From the NCBI GenBank assembly GCA_020724265.1, contig DYHH01000010.1, positions 1 to 64,000 on the forward strand: a DNA stretch of 64,000 nucleotides, in the 5' to 3' direction. Shown one piece after another: positions 36,001 through 45,088 of the stretch. The position numbers and the translations under genes were made by a program. The number at the start of each line of letters is the position of its first letter. Positions within the stretch are counted from its first letter, which is position 1. Under the pieces are notes generated by a model. The model was not told the DNA's origin and ran no database searches. It saw nothing but the letters and a program-made list of their open reading frames with translations. The DNA comes from Melioribacter roseus (GTDB lineage Bacteria; Bacteroidota; Ignavibacteria; Ignavibacteriales; Melioribacteraceae).

Positions 36001-36189
36001 CGAAAATCGGAAAACAAAAAAGAGGAAATGGATAAACTTTTCGAACAAACCCTAAACAAAATTGAACAATTTATCGAAAGCATAATAAAAGGGGAATTCC
36101 CTCTGACTTCATTAAAAGATCGAGAGAAAAAAATCTGCGGATATTGTGATTATAGAAAAATATGCAGGATAGACGAAACCGATTTATGA
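33064..36189 (+). CDS. AddB-like PD-(D/E)XK nuclease with Fe-S cluster motif
   Basis: A 1041-residue protein resembling the AddB/RexB subunit of the AddAB recombination nuclease. The N-terminal half is a degenerate helicase without a Walker A motif, the middle has SIDEIRGLSFDYLFLAGMND, and the C-terminal RecB-type nuclease has VDRID and DIVDYKLS (D910, D913-K915). Four cysteines (C744, C1025, C1028, C1034) match the nuclease-flanking [4Fe-4S] staple of AddB. The expected AddA helicase-nuclease is not within the window. Translation is coupled to the CYTH gene. Confidence 0.88.
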   Translation: MILTKENISSIDLPGLIDEKIKSTQTNELLIIVPTNRKLRAVKKEIIDLSPGQTVAKINIETLGTLSQKLLETIEFYIQLSESASSVLIKNAAESVNLKYFVNYRGSIPNGTLDRIKNVISEYKRHGITPEKLISETEKLEASEKIKAEDIAEIYSNYKKLTAKINALEIGDVYEKLLENDFSNSFYQNYVEVKNIVLLGFDQFSIPEIKIINKLSEIVGNKLYIDFDYYKSNSLLFGHLEETYTLLEQYGFIKINDNSVYEFNEFIKIVRERLFLNIQKKSISQFKNDISIIKGRYTEEEIELIAKKIKTLLIKNRVKPHKICVVFNLISDFSPLVRDVFERFRIPYNLTDRTSLDQSPPIISIINLLEIAGNDYYYKNIFRALSGRFLSSLNVDAVNLNLVASKLKIVSGYHNWVRSIENEIENNTDDDEKINVEKLRQALNDLLKIEEVLKPFTQKLTPSEFYKILLKFITKSNLSLSVLEGHPDYREEDIASLTTFTETLEEILLLIEKENNKEKKYSLSFYLDQIKTACSWARFNIKGRSDYGVLITSIDEIRGLSFDYLFLAGMNDGIFPTRYKPEIFFSGSFLKKESIHQTEERYHFYQALSAWRKQLYLSYSAINDDRELVESNFLKDFSSLFETSEITSNSFEKIAFSEEEIQIILGRQISLDLESDVIFKSRNIDNRSLKQKIEVSKQRINSPHEEFPFNGFIGLNDKEEIKNSLKKFADREYSITQLETYSRCPFKYFMQYVLGVSEVSEPTEEVEPVEIGSIMHKILFEFYTELRTQKIILHNCSETDFKKAEKIIFDIAEQNINSPIFYSELSFYEKEKITGINGNKKESILYKFLLKERESNNNSEPTYFEIAFGNIRSKIKDETLSSEEPVLGNSIKFRGKVDRIDIDTENETFDIVDYKLSLRSKPTQNDIQDGISLQLPLYLFAAKKLFEKKEISLTPSEVYLYSLKYNEKEFGKNRITLIDRKSENKKEEMDKLFEQTLNKIEQFIESIIKGEFPLTSLKDREKKICGYCDYRKICRIDETDL

Positions 36190-36233
36190 AGCAATCTTAT
36201 TGAAAGCCTAAACTAAATTTCTTATTTTTGAAC

Positions 36234-36265
36234 TGCCACTGCAAATAGCAGTGGCAATTTTTTTT
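36234..36265 (+). terminator. Intrinsic terminator after the AddB-like gene
   Basis: A perfect 9-bp stem, TGCCACTGC at 36234-36242 with GCAGTGGCA at 36248-36256, has a 5-base loop and is followed by eight T residues. It is a textbook rho-independent terminator and separates the nuclease operon from greA. Confidence 0.85.
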
Positions 36266-36289
36266 ATTAAAAGTAAAAAGGTGATTATT

Positions 36290-36760
36290 GTGTCAAACTT
36301 CATCTACCTGAGCAAAGAACGGCTAAGGGAAATAGAGCAAGAATTAAACGAATTAAAACTCGGCGGACGAAAAAAAATGGCTGAAAGAATTGCCGAAGCA
36401 CGTTCTCATGGCGATTTATCTGAAAATGCTGAATACGATGCTGCTAAAGAAGAGCAAGGTTTGTTGGAGTTGAAAATCAGCAAATTAGAAGAACTTCTTT
36501 CAAAAGCTCAAATAATAGACACAAACTCAATGCCGAAAGATAAAGTCCATATCTTGTCTGTAGTGAAAGTAAAAAACCTTAACAACAAAAAAGAATTTAC
36601 ATATAAACTTGTCTCTGCAGAAGAAGCAGATCTGCAGAAAATGAAAATTGCCTATACATCCCCTGTTGGCAAAGCTTTAATGGGTGCAAAGCTTGGTGAT
36701 ATTGTTACTGCTAATGTTCCGGCTGGTAAAATTAAATTTGAAATCCTGTCTATTGAATAG
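36290..36760 (+). CDS. greA: Transcription elongation factor GreA
   Basis: Rescues backtracked RNA polymerase by stimulating transcript cleavage. From the GTG at 36290 it has 156 residues, the standard length, with an N-terminal coiled coil bearing the acidic tip (ARSHGDLSENAEYDAAKEEQ) and a C-terminal FKBP-like domain ending in GDIVTANVPAGKIKFEIL. The frame extends 13 codons upstream, but that part lies in the terminator of the previous gene, and AAAAAGG precedes the GTG. Confidence 0.95.
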   Translation: MSNFIYLSKERLREIEQELNELKLGGRKKMAERIAEARSHGDLSENAEYDAAKEEQGLLELKISKLEELLSKAQIIDTNSMPKDKVHILSVVKVKNLNNKKEFTYKLVSAEEADLQKMKIAYTSPVGKALMGAKLGDIVTANVPAGKIKFEILSIE

Positions 36761-36782
36761 ATATTTCTTTTTATGATTTTAA

Positions 36783-36818
36783 TAAAAGGGGATTACGAGT
36801 ATTTCGTTTCCCCTTTTA
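36783..36818 (+). terminator. Hairpin after greA
   Basis: TAAAAGGGGA at 36783-36792 pairs with TCCCCTTTTA at 36809-36818, a 10-bp stem with a 16-base loop, just after the greA stop. No real T tract follows. It lies inside the frame that extends upstream of tilS and supports the internal ATG start of that gene. Confidence 0.5.
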
Positions 36819-36835
36819 ATCGTTTAAGTAAGTTA

Positions 36836-38197
36836 ATGAAGAAAAAAACAGAACAAAAAGTTATTAATTTTATTGATTCTCATGGCTTAATTGATGAGGG
36901 AGATAGAATACTAATATCACTTAGCGGCGGACCCGATTCCGTTTTCGCTCTTCATTTTTTTCATAAATACAAACGCAGATTTAAAATTGAGATTAATGCT
37001 GTCCACCTTAATCATAAATTAAGAGGAAAGGAATCAGATAAAGACGAAAAATTTTGCGAACAATTATGTACAAAATTGGGAATCGAGTTAATTACTTCCC
37101 AAGTTGATATAAAAAAGCTCAAAGAAAAAAGCAGAAAATCAATTGAAGAAATTGCAAGAGAGCAGCGATATAAATTTTTTGATTATACCGCTTCAAAACT
37201 TCACTCTTCAAAAATTATTACCGCTCATGTACGAAATGATAATACGGAAACAGTGCTTCTTAATTTGTCGAAAGGAACCGGGATAAAAGGTATATCCGGA
37301 ATTCCTGTTAAAAGAGGAAAAATTATTCGCCCGTTATTAATTCTTTCAAAAGAAGAAGTTTTGGCGTATTTGAAACAATCAAAATTGAAATTCAGAATTG
37401 ATAAATCAAATGAAGAGAATGATTATCAAAGAAATATTATTCGTAATAAAATTTTGCCTGTTATAATTTCGGAAATTAATCCGGCTTTCCACGATGCAGT
37501 ATTTAGAACTTCCCAAAATTTGAAAGTTCTTTCTGCATTTATAAATAAACAAGTAGAAGAATATTTTAATAAATATGTTGAATCCGGGGATAATTCAATA
37601 AAGGTTAGCAATTCTTTATACGAAAAAGTTGAATCACCATTCCTTGATGAAGTATTAAAACTAACGTTGGAAAAATTTTTACAATCGGAAGTTTCATCTA
37701 AAGACGTAGCTAAGCTAAAGGATTTGTATTATTTGCAAGTTGGAAAGGAAGTTAAGTTTAAGGAAAACCATTCTGCTTTAAGAGAGCGGAATTTTATTTT
37801 ACTTAAGAGAACAAAAAAAACTAATTTTACCGAAGCAAAAATTAAAGTCGGGCACAGTATTCAAATTGCTGATCATAAAATTTCGATTTGGAAAGTAAAA
37901 AACTCCAGATTTCTTGTTCATGAACCCGGTTGTGAATTCGTTTCAATGAATGTTGAAAATCCAACGTTTACAATTCGAAATTGGAAGGACGGTGATAAAT
38001 TCATTCCGCTGGGAATGAAAAATTTTAAAAAAGTATCTGATTTTTTAACCGATAAAAAAATTCCTTCTTCCCAAAGAAAGAAACAATTAGTATTAACTTA
38101 CCGTAATCAAATAGTGTGGCTTGTCGGTTTGAGAATCGACGAAAGATATAAAATAACAACTTCAACAAAACAGGCGATTAAAATATGTCTGAGTTAG
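36836..38197 (+). CDS. tilS: tRNA(Ile)-lysidine synthetase
   Basis: Makes lysidine at C34 of the AUA-reading isoleucine tRNA. The 453-residue protein has the N-type ATP pyrophosphatase P-loop SGGPDS (residues 30-35), the NAVHLNHKLRG and HVRNDNTETVLLNL motifs, and the TilS C-terminal domain (TIRNWKDGDKFIPLGM and KVSDFLTDKKIP). The frame is open to 36773 but the upstream part covers a hairpin; ATG at 36836 is preferred. It overlaps hpt by 13 bases, as tilS-hpt-ftsH often do. Confidence 0.94.
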   Translation: MKKKTEQKVINFIDSHGLIDEGDRILISLSGGPDSVFALHFFHKYKRRFKIEINAVHLNHKLRGKESDKDEKFCEQLCTKLGIELITSQVDIKKLKEKSRKSIEEIAREQRYKFFDYTASKLHSSKIITAHVRNDNTETVLLNLSKGTGIKGISGIPVKRGKIIRPLLILSKEEVLAYLKQSKLKFRIDKSNEENDYQRNIIRNKILPVIISEINPAFHDAVFRTSQNLKVLSAFINKQVEEYFNKYVESGDNSIKVSNSLYEKVESPFLDEVLKLTLEKFLQSEVSSKDVAKLKDLYYLQVGKEVKFKENHSALRERNFILLKRTKKTNFTEAKIKVGHSIQIADHKISIWKVKNSRFLVHEPGCEFVSMNVENPTFTIRNWKDGDKFIPLGMKNFKKVSDFLTDKKIPSSQRKKQLVLTYRNQIVWLVGLRIDERYKITTSTKQAIKICLS

Positions 38198-38745
38198 ATA
38201 TTACACAAGATTTCATTCAAGTTGGCAACGAAAAATTTGTACTTTACTTAAGCGAGGCAAAAATTCAAGAAAGAATAGATCAACTTGGTGAAGAAATTTC
38301 AAAGGAGTATAAAACAAAACTTCCGATTTTTATTGGTGTCTTGAACGGTTCATTTATGTTTATGTCCGATCTATTAAAAAGAATAAACTTTAATTGTGAA
38401 GTCGACTTTTTTAAACTATCAAGTTACGGCGATGAAAAGATTTCATCGGGTAAAGTAAAAATGCTGAAAGAACTGAATGCCGATGTAACCGACAGACATT
38501 TGATTATTGTCGAGGATATTGTTGATTCAGGGCTTTCAATTAGCTATATAGAAGAAATTTTTAAGGATCACAATCCGGCTAGTATGAAGGTTGTAACGCT
38601 ACTTTCAAAGCCGGAGAGCATCAAATATAAGGTCAAAATTGATTATATTGGTTTTGAAATTCCTAATAAATTTGTTATTGGGTATGGATTGGACTATGCC
38701 CAAAAATATCGGAACTTAAAATCAATTTATGTGTTAAGTGAATAA
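38185..38745 (+). CDS. hpt: Hypoxanthine phosphoribosyltransferase
   Basis: Purine salvage enzyme that joins hypoxanthine or guanine to PRPP. It has 186 residues with the PRPP loop IIVEDIVDSGLSI (about 107-119), the flexible loop KLSSYGDEKISSGKVKML and the base-site stretch KPESIKYKVKIDYIGFEIPNKFVIGYGLDY in the usual order. It lies in the conserved tilS-hpt-ftsH order. Confidence 0.95.
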   Translation: MSELDITQDFIQVGNEKFVLYLSEAKIQERIDQLGEEISKEYKTKLPIFIGVLNGSFMFMSDLLKRINFNCEVDFFKLSSYGDEKISSGKVKMLKELNADVTDRHLIIVEDIVDSGLSISYIEEIFKDHNPASMKVVTLLSKPESIKYKVKIDYIGFEIPNKFVIGYGLDYAQKYRNLKSIYVLSE

Positions 38746-38788
38746 GCACATAGTTTTTTAACAGATAAAGGATAATAGAAATAAATAT

Positions 38789-40879
38789 ATGGCAGACGAA
38801 AACAAAAAAAGAAATAACCTGCCGAGAGGCAAAAAACCTTCCGGCGGCGGACCCAATAAACCCGATGGTGATTTCGATTGGTCTAAGGTAATTAAGACTG
38901 TTTTCAGCTGGGGTGCTGTTATTATTGCTGCAGTTATTTTTATGCAGTTTATGAGAACCGATTCTTCAGCAGGCACCGAAATTACTTACGATGTTTATGA
39001 AAGATTGCTTTTGGGCGATAAGATAGCCGAACTTAAAGTTATCAAAACAGATATTAATGATTATAAAATTGACGGTCAGCTTAAAACTGAAGAAAGAATT
39101 TTAATCAATAATAATTATATACGGGTACAAAGATTTACAGTAATTCTTGTTGAACCTGTTCTTCAAAAACAGATTGAAAGATGGGAAGAACGGGAAATAA
39201 AGTTTACTTTCGTTAAAGAATCTAATGAGTGGCTCACAGTGCTTTTGGGATTATTGCCCTGGGTTCTAATTATCGCTGTTTGGATTCTTATTATGCGTCG
39301 TATGCAAGCCGGCGCCGGCGGTTCACGAGGTATCTTCAATTTCGGAAAAAGCAAAGCTAAATTAATTTCCGAAACATCCGCAAAAGTAACTTTTAAAGAT
39401 GTTGCCGGTGCAGATGAAGCAAAACAAGAATTGGAAGAAATTATTGAATTTTTAAAAGAGCCTTCAAAATTTCAAAGACTCGGCGGTAAAATTCCAAGAG
39501 GTGTGCTATTGTTAGGACCTCCCGGAACCGGTAAAACACTGCTTGCAAGAGCCGTTGCCGGGGAAGCCGGTGTTCCATTTTTTACAATTAGCGGTGCCGA
39601 CTTTGTTGAAATGTTTGTCGGTGTCGGTGCAAGTCGTGTCCGTGATCTTTTTGAACAAGGTAAGAAAAACGCACCTTGTATTATTTTCATTGATGAGATT
39701 GATGCTGTCGGTCGCCATAGAGGTGCAGGTTTGGGAGGCGGTCATGATGAACGTGAGCAAACTTTAAATGCATTACTCGTTGAAATGGATGGTTTCGAAC
39801 AAAACAGCGGTGTTATTATAATTGCTGCAACAAATAGACCTGATGTTCTTGATCCTGCACTATTAAGACCCGGACGCTTTGATAGACAAGTCGTTGTTGA
39901 TAGACCCGACGTAAAAGGAAGAGAAGGCATACTAAAAGTACATACACGTAAAATTCCTTTGGATCCTGAAGTTGACTTAAAAGTATTAGCAAAAGGAACT
40001 CCCGGTTTAGCCGGAGCAGAGTTAGCAAACCTTGTTAATGAAGCAGCTCTTCTTGCTGCCCGAAAGAATAAAAAGACTGTCGGCATGATTGATTTTGAAG
40101 AAGCCAAAGACAAAGTGATGATGGGAACCGAACGCAAAAGTATGATAATAACTGATGAAGAAAAGAAAACAACTGCTTATCATGAAATCGGTCACGTATT
40201 AGTTGCAAGAAAAATCCCGGAAGCCGACCCTGTTCATAAAGTAACTATTATCCCGCGCGGAAGAGCTCTGGGTGTTACTACTTATCTTCCCGTAGATGAA
40301 AAACATACTTATGCCCGCGATTACCTTGAAGCGATGATTACTTATGCATTAGGAGGACGTGCTGCTGAGAAAATAGTTTTTGATCGTTTTACCACAGGTG
40401 CAGGAAATGATATTGAGAAAGCAACAAAAATTGCACGTAAAATGGTATGTGAATGGGGTATGAGCGAAAAGCTTGGTCCTCTTGCATATGGTCAAAATGA
40501 AGAAGAAATTTTCCTAGGTAGAGAAATAACCAGGCACCAAAATTATAGTGAAAAAACTGCTCGGGATATTGATGACGAAGTAAAAAGAATAATTCTTGAC
40601 GCTGAAAAAAGAGCAGAAAAAATATTGAGTGATAATATCGATATGCTTCACAAACTATCCAAAGAACTACTTGAGAGAGAAATCCTGGATTCCGAAGAAA
40701 TCGATAAAATAATAAACGGTGAAGACCTTCCTCCGCTGCGAAAGGAAACACCAAAAGAAGAAAAACCGGTTAAGGAAGAAGAAATTCCCGACCATGTAAA
40801 AGAATTACTAGAAAAGAAGAAAAAACGCTCAAACGATTCCTCTTCAGAAAACAAAGATTCCAAAAATGACGGCGATTGA
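38789..40879 (+). CDS. ftsH: ATP-dependent zinc metalloprotease FtsH
   Basis: Membrane-anchored AAA+ protease that degrades misassembled membrane proteins and regulatory substrates. Two membrane helices flank a periplasmic segment (about residues 35-165). The AAA domain has Walker A GPPGTGKT (243-250), Walker [12 protein letters not shown] and the SRH region, and the protease has the zinc motif HEIGH (465-469), with Ile where Ala is more usual. The 696-residue protein ends in a charged Lys/Glu/Ser tail. It overlaps the next gene by 14 bases. Confidence 0.97.
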   Translation: MADENKKRNNLPRGKKPSGGGPNKPDGDFDWSKVIKTVFSWGAVIIAAVIFMQFMRTDSSAGTEITYDVYERLLLGDKIAELKVIKTDINDYKIDGQLKTEERILINNNYIRVQRFTVILVEPVLQKQIERWEEREIKFTFVKESNEWLTVLLGLLPWVLIIAVWILIMRRMQAGAGGSRGIFNFGKSKAKLISETSAKVTFKDVAGADEAKQELEEIIEFLKEPSKFQRLGGKIPRGVLLLGPPGTGKTLLARAVAGEAGVPFFTISGADFVEMFVGVGASRVRDLFEQGKKNAPCIIFIDEIDAVGRHRGAGLGGGHDEREQTLNALLVEMDGFEQNSGVIIIAATNRPDVLDPALLRPGRFDRQVVVDRPDVKGREGILKVHTRKIPLDPEVDLKVLAKGTPGLAGAELANLVNEAALLAARKNKKTVGMIDFEEAKDKVMMGTERKSMIITDEEKKTTAYHEIGHVLVARKIPEADPVHKVTIIPRGRALGVTTYLPVDEKHTYARDYLEAMITYALGGRAAEKIVFDRFTTGAGNDIEKATKIARKMVCEWGMSEKLGPLAYGQNEEEIFLGREITRHQNYSEKTARDIDDEVKRIILDAEKRAEKILSDNIDMLHKLSKELLEREILDSEEIDKIINGEDLPPLRKETPKEEKPVKEEEIPDHVKELLEKKKKRSNDSSSENKDSKNDGD

Positions 40880-41534
40880 TAGAGGATCGATTGATTATAA
40901 AAGTGAGCTGTTTAGGAAAGGTATTCATCTTTGTTCTCTTTCGATACCGGTAATTTACTATTTCATTACAAGGGAACTTGCATTAATTATTTTGGTTCCC
41001 TTAGTCATAATATCACTAACGATGGACCTTTATAGATATCATAATCCTTCCTTTGGTAATTTTTTCTACAAAATTTTCGGTTTTCTTTTACGTGAGCATG
41101 AAAAAGATCACGCCAAACGAAATCTTAACGGAGCAACTTATGTCTTAATTGCTGCAGTACTCACAGTTCTTATTTTTCCAAAAGTTATTGCAGTTACGGC
41201 ATTTGCAATATTAATTATTAGTGATATTTCAGCCGCATTAATTGGTCGACGTTTTGGTAAAATTAAATTTCTATCAAAAAGTTTGGAAGGGACTTCCGCT
41301 TTTTTCATAACGGCATGTATTGTTATTTTATTAGCTCCTAAGGTTGCCGGTTTACATATTGAATATCTTATTGGATTTGCTGCGGCATTTATTGGTGCAA
41401 TTGCCGAAAACATTTCGTACGGTTATGCCGATGATAATTTAACAGTTCCTCTTTCAATAGGAATTACTATGTGGATATTATATGCCGTTTTGCTCCCGAA
41501 TTTGGATTTAGTGTTAAGCGGAGTTCCTAATTGA
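40866..41534 (+). CDS. Diacylglycerol/polyprenol kinase family membrane protein
   Basis: A 222-residue inner-membrane protein of the SEC59/DGK1/VTE5 family, CTP-dependent kinases of lipid alcohols. About six membrane segments are seen, with the family motif [18 protein letters not shown] followed by [10 protein letters not shown] and a late [20 protein letters not shown]. The likely substrate is diacylglycerol, a polyprenol or phytol; sequence alone does not decide. It starts inside the end of ftsH, so the two are coupled. Confidence 0.87.
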   Translation: MTAIDRGSIDYKSELFRKGIHLCSLSIPVIYYFITRELALIILVPLVIISLTMDLYRYHNPSFGNFFYKIFGFLLREHEKDHAKRNLNGATYVLIAAVLTVLIFPKVIAVTAFAILIISDISAALIGRRFGKIKFLSKSLEGTSAFFITACIVILLAPKVAGLHIEYLIGFAAAFIGAIAENISYGYADDNLTVPLSIGITMWILYAVLLPNLDLVLSGVPN

Positions 41535-41588
41535 GAAACTTTATTTTTCTGTCAATGTATAAACTGTCAAAACAAACCTAAGAACGCT

Positions 41589-42683
41589 ATGAAAGCTCTA
41601 TACTCTTTATTGCTTATTACATCCATAATAATTTCAAGTTTAATTTTGCAATCATGTGATGCAAAAAAACCGGCTGTCGGAGAAGAAGATATTATCTATG
41701 TGGTTGCCGATTCTTCAGAATATTATGAATTAGAAGCGGCACTTCTTCAAGTTTTCGGGAAAATAATTTATACACCCCAGCCTGAAAATTTGTTTGATAT
41801 TCAAAGAGTAAGTGTAAACAGACTTGACGAGGTAAAAAACAAAAAGAATATTATTATAACGGCTCCGTTAAATTCCGGTTCGTACACATCCCAGTACATC
41901 AATTCGATACTTGATTCAACAGTGAAAAATTTGATTGCATCGGAAAGTGATTTTGTAATTAACAAATATGATATGTGGGCTCGTGATCAACTTGTTAGTA
42001 TACTTTCAGCTCCCGACATTGAAAAATTAAATCAGCAAATATTGTCCAATCACGAAAATCTACTATATTATTTTCAAAAAATATCCGATAGAAGATTGTT
42101 CCAAAGTTTATATAACGAGAAGTACGAACAAAAAGATATTGAAGCAAAATTGTTGGACCAATATGGCTGGATAATTTATGTACAAGCAGATTTTGTACTT
42201 GCACAAGATAGTCCCGAAGATAAATTTGTATGGTTAAGACGTGCACCGGGTTCAGATATGGAAAGATGGATATTTGTTCATTGGATTGATAACGCATCCC
42301 CGAATTTTTTGGAAAAAGATTCAATCTATGCTCAAAGAAATAAAATGACTTCAAAATATTTTGTTACAATAGATAATTCTTCATGTGTCGAAATTGCGGA
42401 TAGCTATATAAGTACTAAGGAAGTAAATTTCTTAGGAAGATATGCATTGATGACTCAAGGTTTGTGGCGTATGGATGATAAATCAATGGGCGGTCCTTTT
42501 ATTAATTATACTTTCTATGATGAAGCTTCTAAGAGAATTTATATGCTGGACGGTTCTATTTATGCTCCGAAGTATTATAAGAAACGATTACTGCAGCAAG
42601 TAGATGTTTTACTTCAGTCTTTTATGACAAAAGATCAATTATCGGAAGACAAAATTGATGATTTACTTAGCCGGTTGAAATAA
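41589..42683 (+). CDS. DUF4837 family lipoprotein
   Basis: A 364-residue lipoprotein with lipobox LQSC (acylated C23). The sequence matches the DUF4837 family of Bacteroidota, with VVADSSEYYELEAALLQVFGK at the start of the mature domain and a central WLRRAPGSDMERWIFVHW. The family has no known function. It lies 54 bases after the lipid kinase gene and converges on a small minus-strand gene. Confidence 0.82.
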   Translation: MKALYSLLLITSIIISSLILQSCDAKKPAVGEEDIIYVVADSSEYYELEAALLQVFGKIIYTPQPENLFDIQRVSVNRLDEVKNKKNIIITAPLNSGSYTSQYINSILDSTVKNLIASESDFVINKYDMWARDQLVSILSAPDIEKLNQQILSNHENLLYYFQKISDRRLFQSLYNEKYEQKDIEAKLLDQYGWIIYVQADFVLAQDSPEDKFVWLRRAPGSDMERWIFVHWIDNASPNFLEKDSIYAQRNKMTSKYFVTIDNSSCVEIADSYISTKEVNFLGRYALMTQGLWRMDDKSMGGPFINYTFYDEASKRIYMLDGSIYAPKYYKKRLLQQVDVLLQSFMTKDQLSEDKIDDLLSRLK

Positions 42684-42700
42684 TCATAAAAGATTATTTT
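42678..42700. terminator. AT-rich hairpin between convergent genes
   Basis: AAATAATC at 42678-42685 pairs with GATTATTT at 42692-42699 around a 6-base loop, ending in T residues. It covers the stop codon of the DUF4837 gene and precedes the convergent minus-strand gene. The stem is weak, so this is a tentative terminator. Confidence 0.4.
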
Positions 42701-42714
42701 AATTATAACATACT

Positions 42715-43140
42715 TTAGAATCTATACGATAATCCAACCGAAAAAGTTTTATCCGGTATATTAGTATTTGAATTTTTTATCCCGAAATGAAGATCAACAG
42801 GAATTTTTTCCTTAAACTCACGAATCTTATTAGTATACGATTCTTTCTCGGAATTTAATAATCTTTGGATTGATGATTTTGTAGAATCGGTGTCCTCATC
42901 TGTAGAAGTATACTTTTTGTATAATGTATAACCGATAATTGCCGCAACCGCAACACCTGCTACAATATATATGGTATCATCGCTTCCGCTATCGGACGAT
43001 GGCGAGGTTGTCCCGCCCCCCGGTTTATCAGCAGATATTTTGAAAGGTACCTGAGCTTGAGTGTTAGTATATGAAGAAAAATTAAATGCTAGTCCAAATA
43101 CTATTAGTATTATTGAAATATTTTTGCTTAATGATTTCAT
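42715..43140 (-). CDS. Small exported protein of unknown function
   Basis: A 141-residue protein with a signal peptide ending near TNTQAQ, a Gly/Ser/Asp-rich linker, one membrane-spanning segment (IYIVAGVAVAAIIGYTLYKKY, about 57-77) followed by a charged stretch, and a C-terminal strand ending in SVGLSYRF, the terminal Phe being typical of outer-membrane proteins. I do not recognise the family. It is monocistronic and convergent with the DUF4837 gene. Confidence 0.7.
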   Translation of the reverse strand: MKSLSKNISIILIVFGLAFNFSSYTNTQAQVPFKISADKPGGGTTSPSSDSGSDDTIYIVAGVAVAAIIGYTLYKKYTSTDEDTDSTKSSIQRLLNSEKESYTNKIREFKEKIPVDLHFGIKNSNTNIPDKTFSVGLSYRF

Positions 43141-43204
43141 CTTCTATCCTAAAAATTTTGTTACCAATATATAAAATTACTTCACATCAACAAGGCGAAA
43201 ATTA

Positions 43205-45088
43205 TTATAATAATTGATTCATTTGCTCGATTATGGATTGAGGTATTCTTTGTTCAGGGTAGTTGTTAATCAGCATTAAATATATATTTTTCGCTTTTTC
43301 AATTTCTTTGAATTGTAATTCATAAGCAATACGATAGACCATCATGTTTGCTATAAATCTTCTAATTGTACTCTCATAATGTCCGGGATTTTTACTGAAT
43401 CTAATATTTATCATAGTAGGATCTGCATCGACATATTCTGATGGTGATTTAACAACTTTGAAAAATAATTCCATCGGGACAAGTGAAAAACCTTGTGGCA
43501 ATTGAAATTCACCTCTTTGCATTTCATTTTGAAATAATTCGGGAGTAATGTAAAAATCTCTCTCATTAATGTTTTTTTCAACTAAAGCGGTCATTAAAGC
43601 TCTGTAATTTCTTTCAAGAAAATTGGGATCAAATGGTTCATCTCGTTCAAACGGCTGCAGAGCTTTTAAGAATGATTCAATTTCGGGTTTTATATTAACC
43701 GTAACTTCCGGCATATTTTTTTCAAGTTGAATGAAATACCAAGAACGGCGTAATAATTCTTTGTCAATAATATTTACATCGTCACGGTAGCCTTCTACAT
43801 ATTGAAAATAATAACTTGGTGCGATAAGGTAATCCCACATATAACTAAATATAATGCTTTCGTTGTCCGACAAATCAAGAACAGTTTTTGTATAATCTTC
43901 AAATACATATATTCTGCTTTGATCTACTTTTGTATAATTGAATGACAACATAATAATCGGTATCAGCAACAAAGTATATACATACTTCGTAGAGATCTTT
44001 TTGATTATATGAATTAAAATTCCTATTGATAGAAAAATCAAAGAGATATAAGCCAAAAGAAAATATGCATCAATATCTGCAATATCATAATTAATTGAAT
44101 AAAGAAGTGTTGCTACAAAGTTTATTAGAAAAAAAGAAAATAAAATTTTTGATAGTCTATATAAATATGGAATACCAATTATAGAAGTTACTAAACCAAC
44201 ATAAGCTAATTCCGAGGGCAATGTGCTGATAAAATATTCAAATTGTTTTTTTACTGCCTCAATTGACGAAAATATCCAAACCTGGTATTGTTTGCCGCTA
44301 ACATGACGGAAAAACCTCTCCCAGTCGACTGGATTTCCCCAATTTAATACCGGGTCTTGCGCTGCTCTTATGGGAAGATATAGATACAGCAAAACTAAAA
44401 TCGGCGTGAATATGAGCAGCATCTTTAGAATAATAATAAATGCAGGTTTATTAAATCTGTTTTTATAAAAAAACAAAAATGCAATTCCGGGAATTATCAA
44501 GATTGTTGTCATATGATTGGAAAAGCCTAATGCAAGAAACACAGCGGTTAAGTACCAATATTTACTATCACCGGTAAAATATGCTTTAACTGTGAACAAA
44601 AGAATAAAACTCAACAATAAAAGATGTAGGGAATAAACTTCTACGGAAGTGCTTTGAAACCAAAATGTTTTGCTCAACCCAATCATCCAGCCGATTGTAA
44701 TTGAGATTGTTATTTTCTGACTTTCATCTAATTCGATAGAGAAATTTTTCTTTTTCTTCTTTTTAGAGTTCTCGTCGGTAATTTCGAGATTATCTAGAAC
44801 GAAGTATGAAAGCTTTACTAATAGGTAAACTGATATTGCACAATAAACAGCGGCTAATAAGTTTAGTGCGTAAATAGTATTTACAAAGAACAATATCTTG
44901 GAAAAAATAAATCCGATAATTGTATACAGGGGATATCCGGTCGGATGTGCGATACCTAATGTAGCTTGAACTGTTGCCAATTCACCAACATCAAGATGGA
45001 TAACAGTTACAGCTAACGTGGAGATATAAATTAAAATAATTATCAATGCCGCTAATTCGGCAAAAAATTTTTGAAATAATTTCACCAA
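43205..45088 (-). CDS. DUF2723 polytopic membrane protein
   Basis: A 627-residue integral membrane protein with about eleven helices in the first 400 residues and a soluble C-terminal part. The opening HLDVGELATVQATLGIAHPTGYPLY, with its acidic residue after helix 1, and the LYLPIRAAQDPVLNWGNP motif are diagnostic of DUF2723, a GT-C-like family related to protein O-mannosyltransferases. A polyprenyl-sugar-dependent transferase is a reasonable guess; the acceptor is unknown. It starts immediately after the glnE stop codon. Confidence 0.87.
   Translation of the reverse strand: MVKLFQKFFAELAALIIILIYISTLAVTVIHLDVGELATVQATLGIAHPTGYPLYTIIGFIFSKILFFVNTIYALNLLAAVYCAISVYLLVKLSYFVLDNLEITDENSKKKKKKNFSIELDESQKITISITIGWMIGLSKTFWFQSTSVEVYSLHLLLLSFILLFTVKAYFTGDSKYWYLTAVFLALGFSNHMTTILIIPGIAFLFFYKNRFNKPAFIIILKMLLIFTPILVLLYLYLPIRAAQDPVLNWGNPVDWERFFRHVSGKQYQVWIFSSIEAVKKQFEYFISTLPSELAYVGLVTSIIGIPYLYRLSKILFSFFLINFVATLLYSINYDIADIDAYFLLAYISLIFLSIGILIHIIKKISTKYVYTLLLIPIIMLSFNYTKVDQSRIYVFEDYTKTVLDLSDNESIIFSYMWDYLIAPSYYFQYVEGYRDDVNIIDKELLRRSWYFIQLEKNMPEVTVNIKPEIESFLKALQPFERDEPFDPNFLERNYRALMTALVEKNINERDFYITPELFQNEMQRGEFQLPQGFSLVPMELFFKVVKSPSEYVDADPTMINIRFSKNPGHYESTIRRFIANMMVYRIAYELQFKEIEKAKNIYLMLINNYPEQRIPQSIIEQMNQLL

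Noticed and set aside
39742-40137. A 131-codon minus-strand open frame inside ftsH.
   Set aside because: It lies opposite the conserved AAA domain and has no family features.
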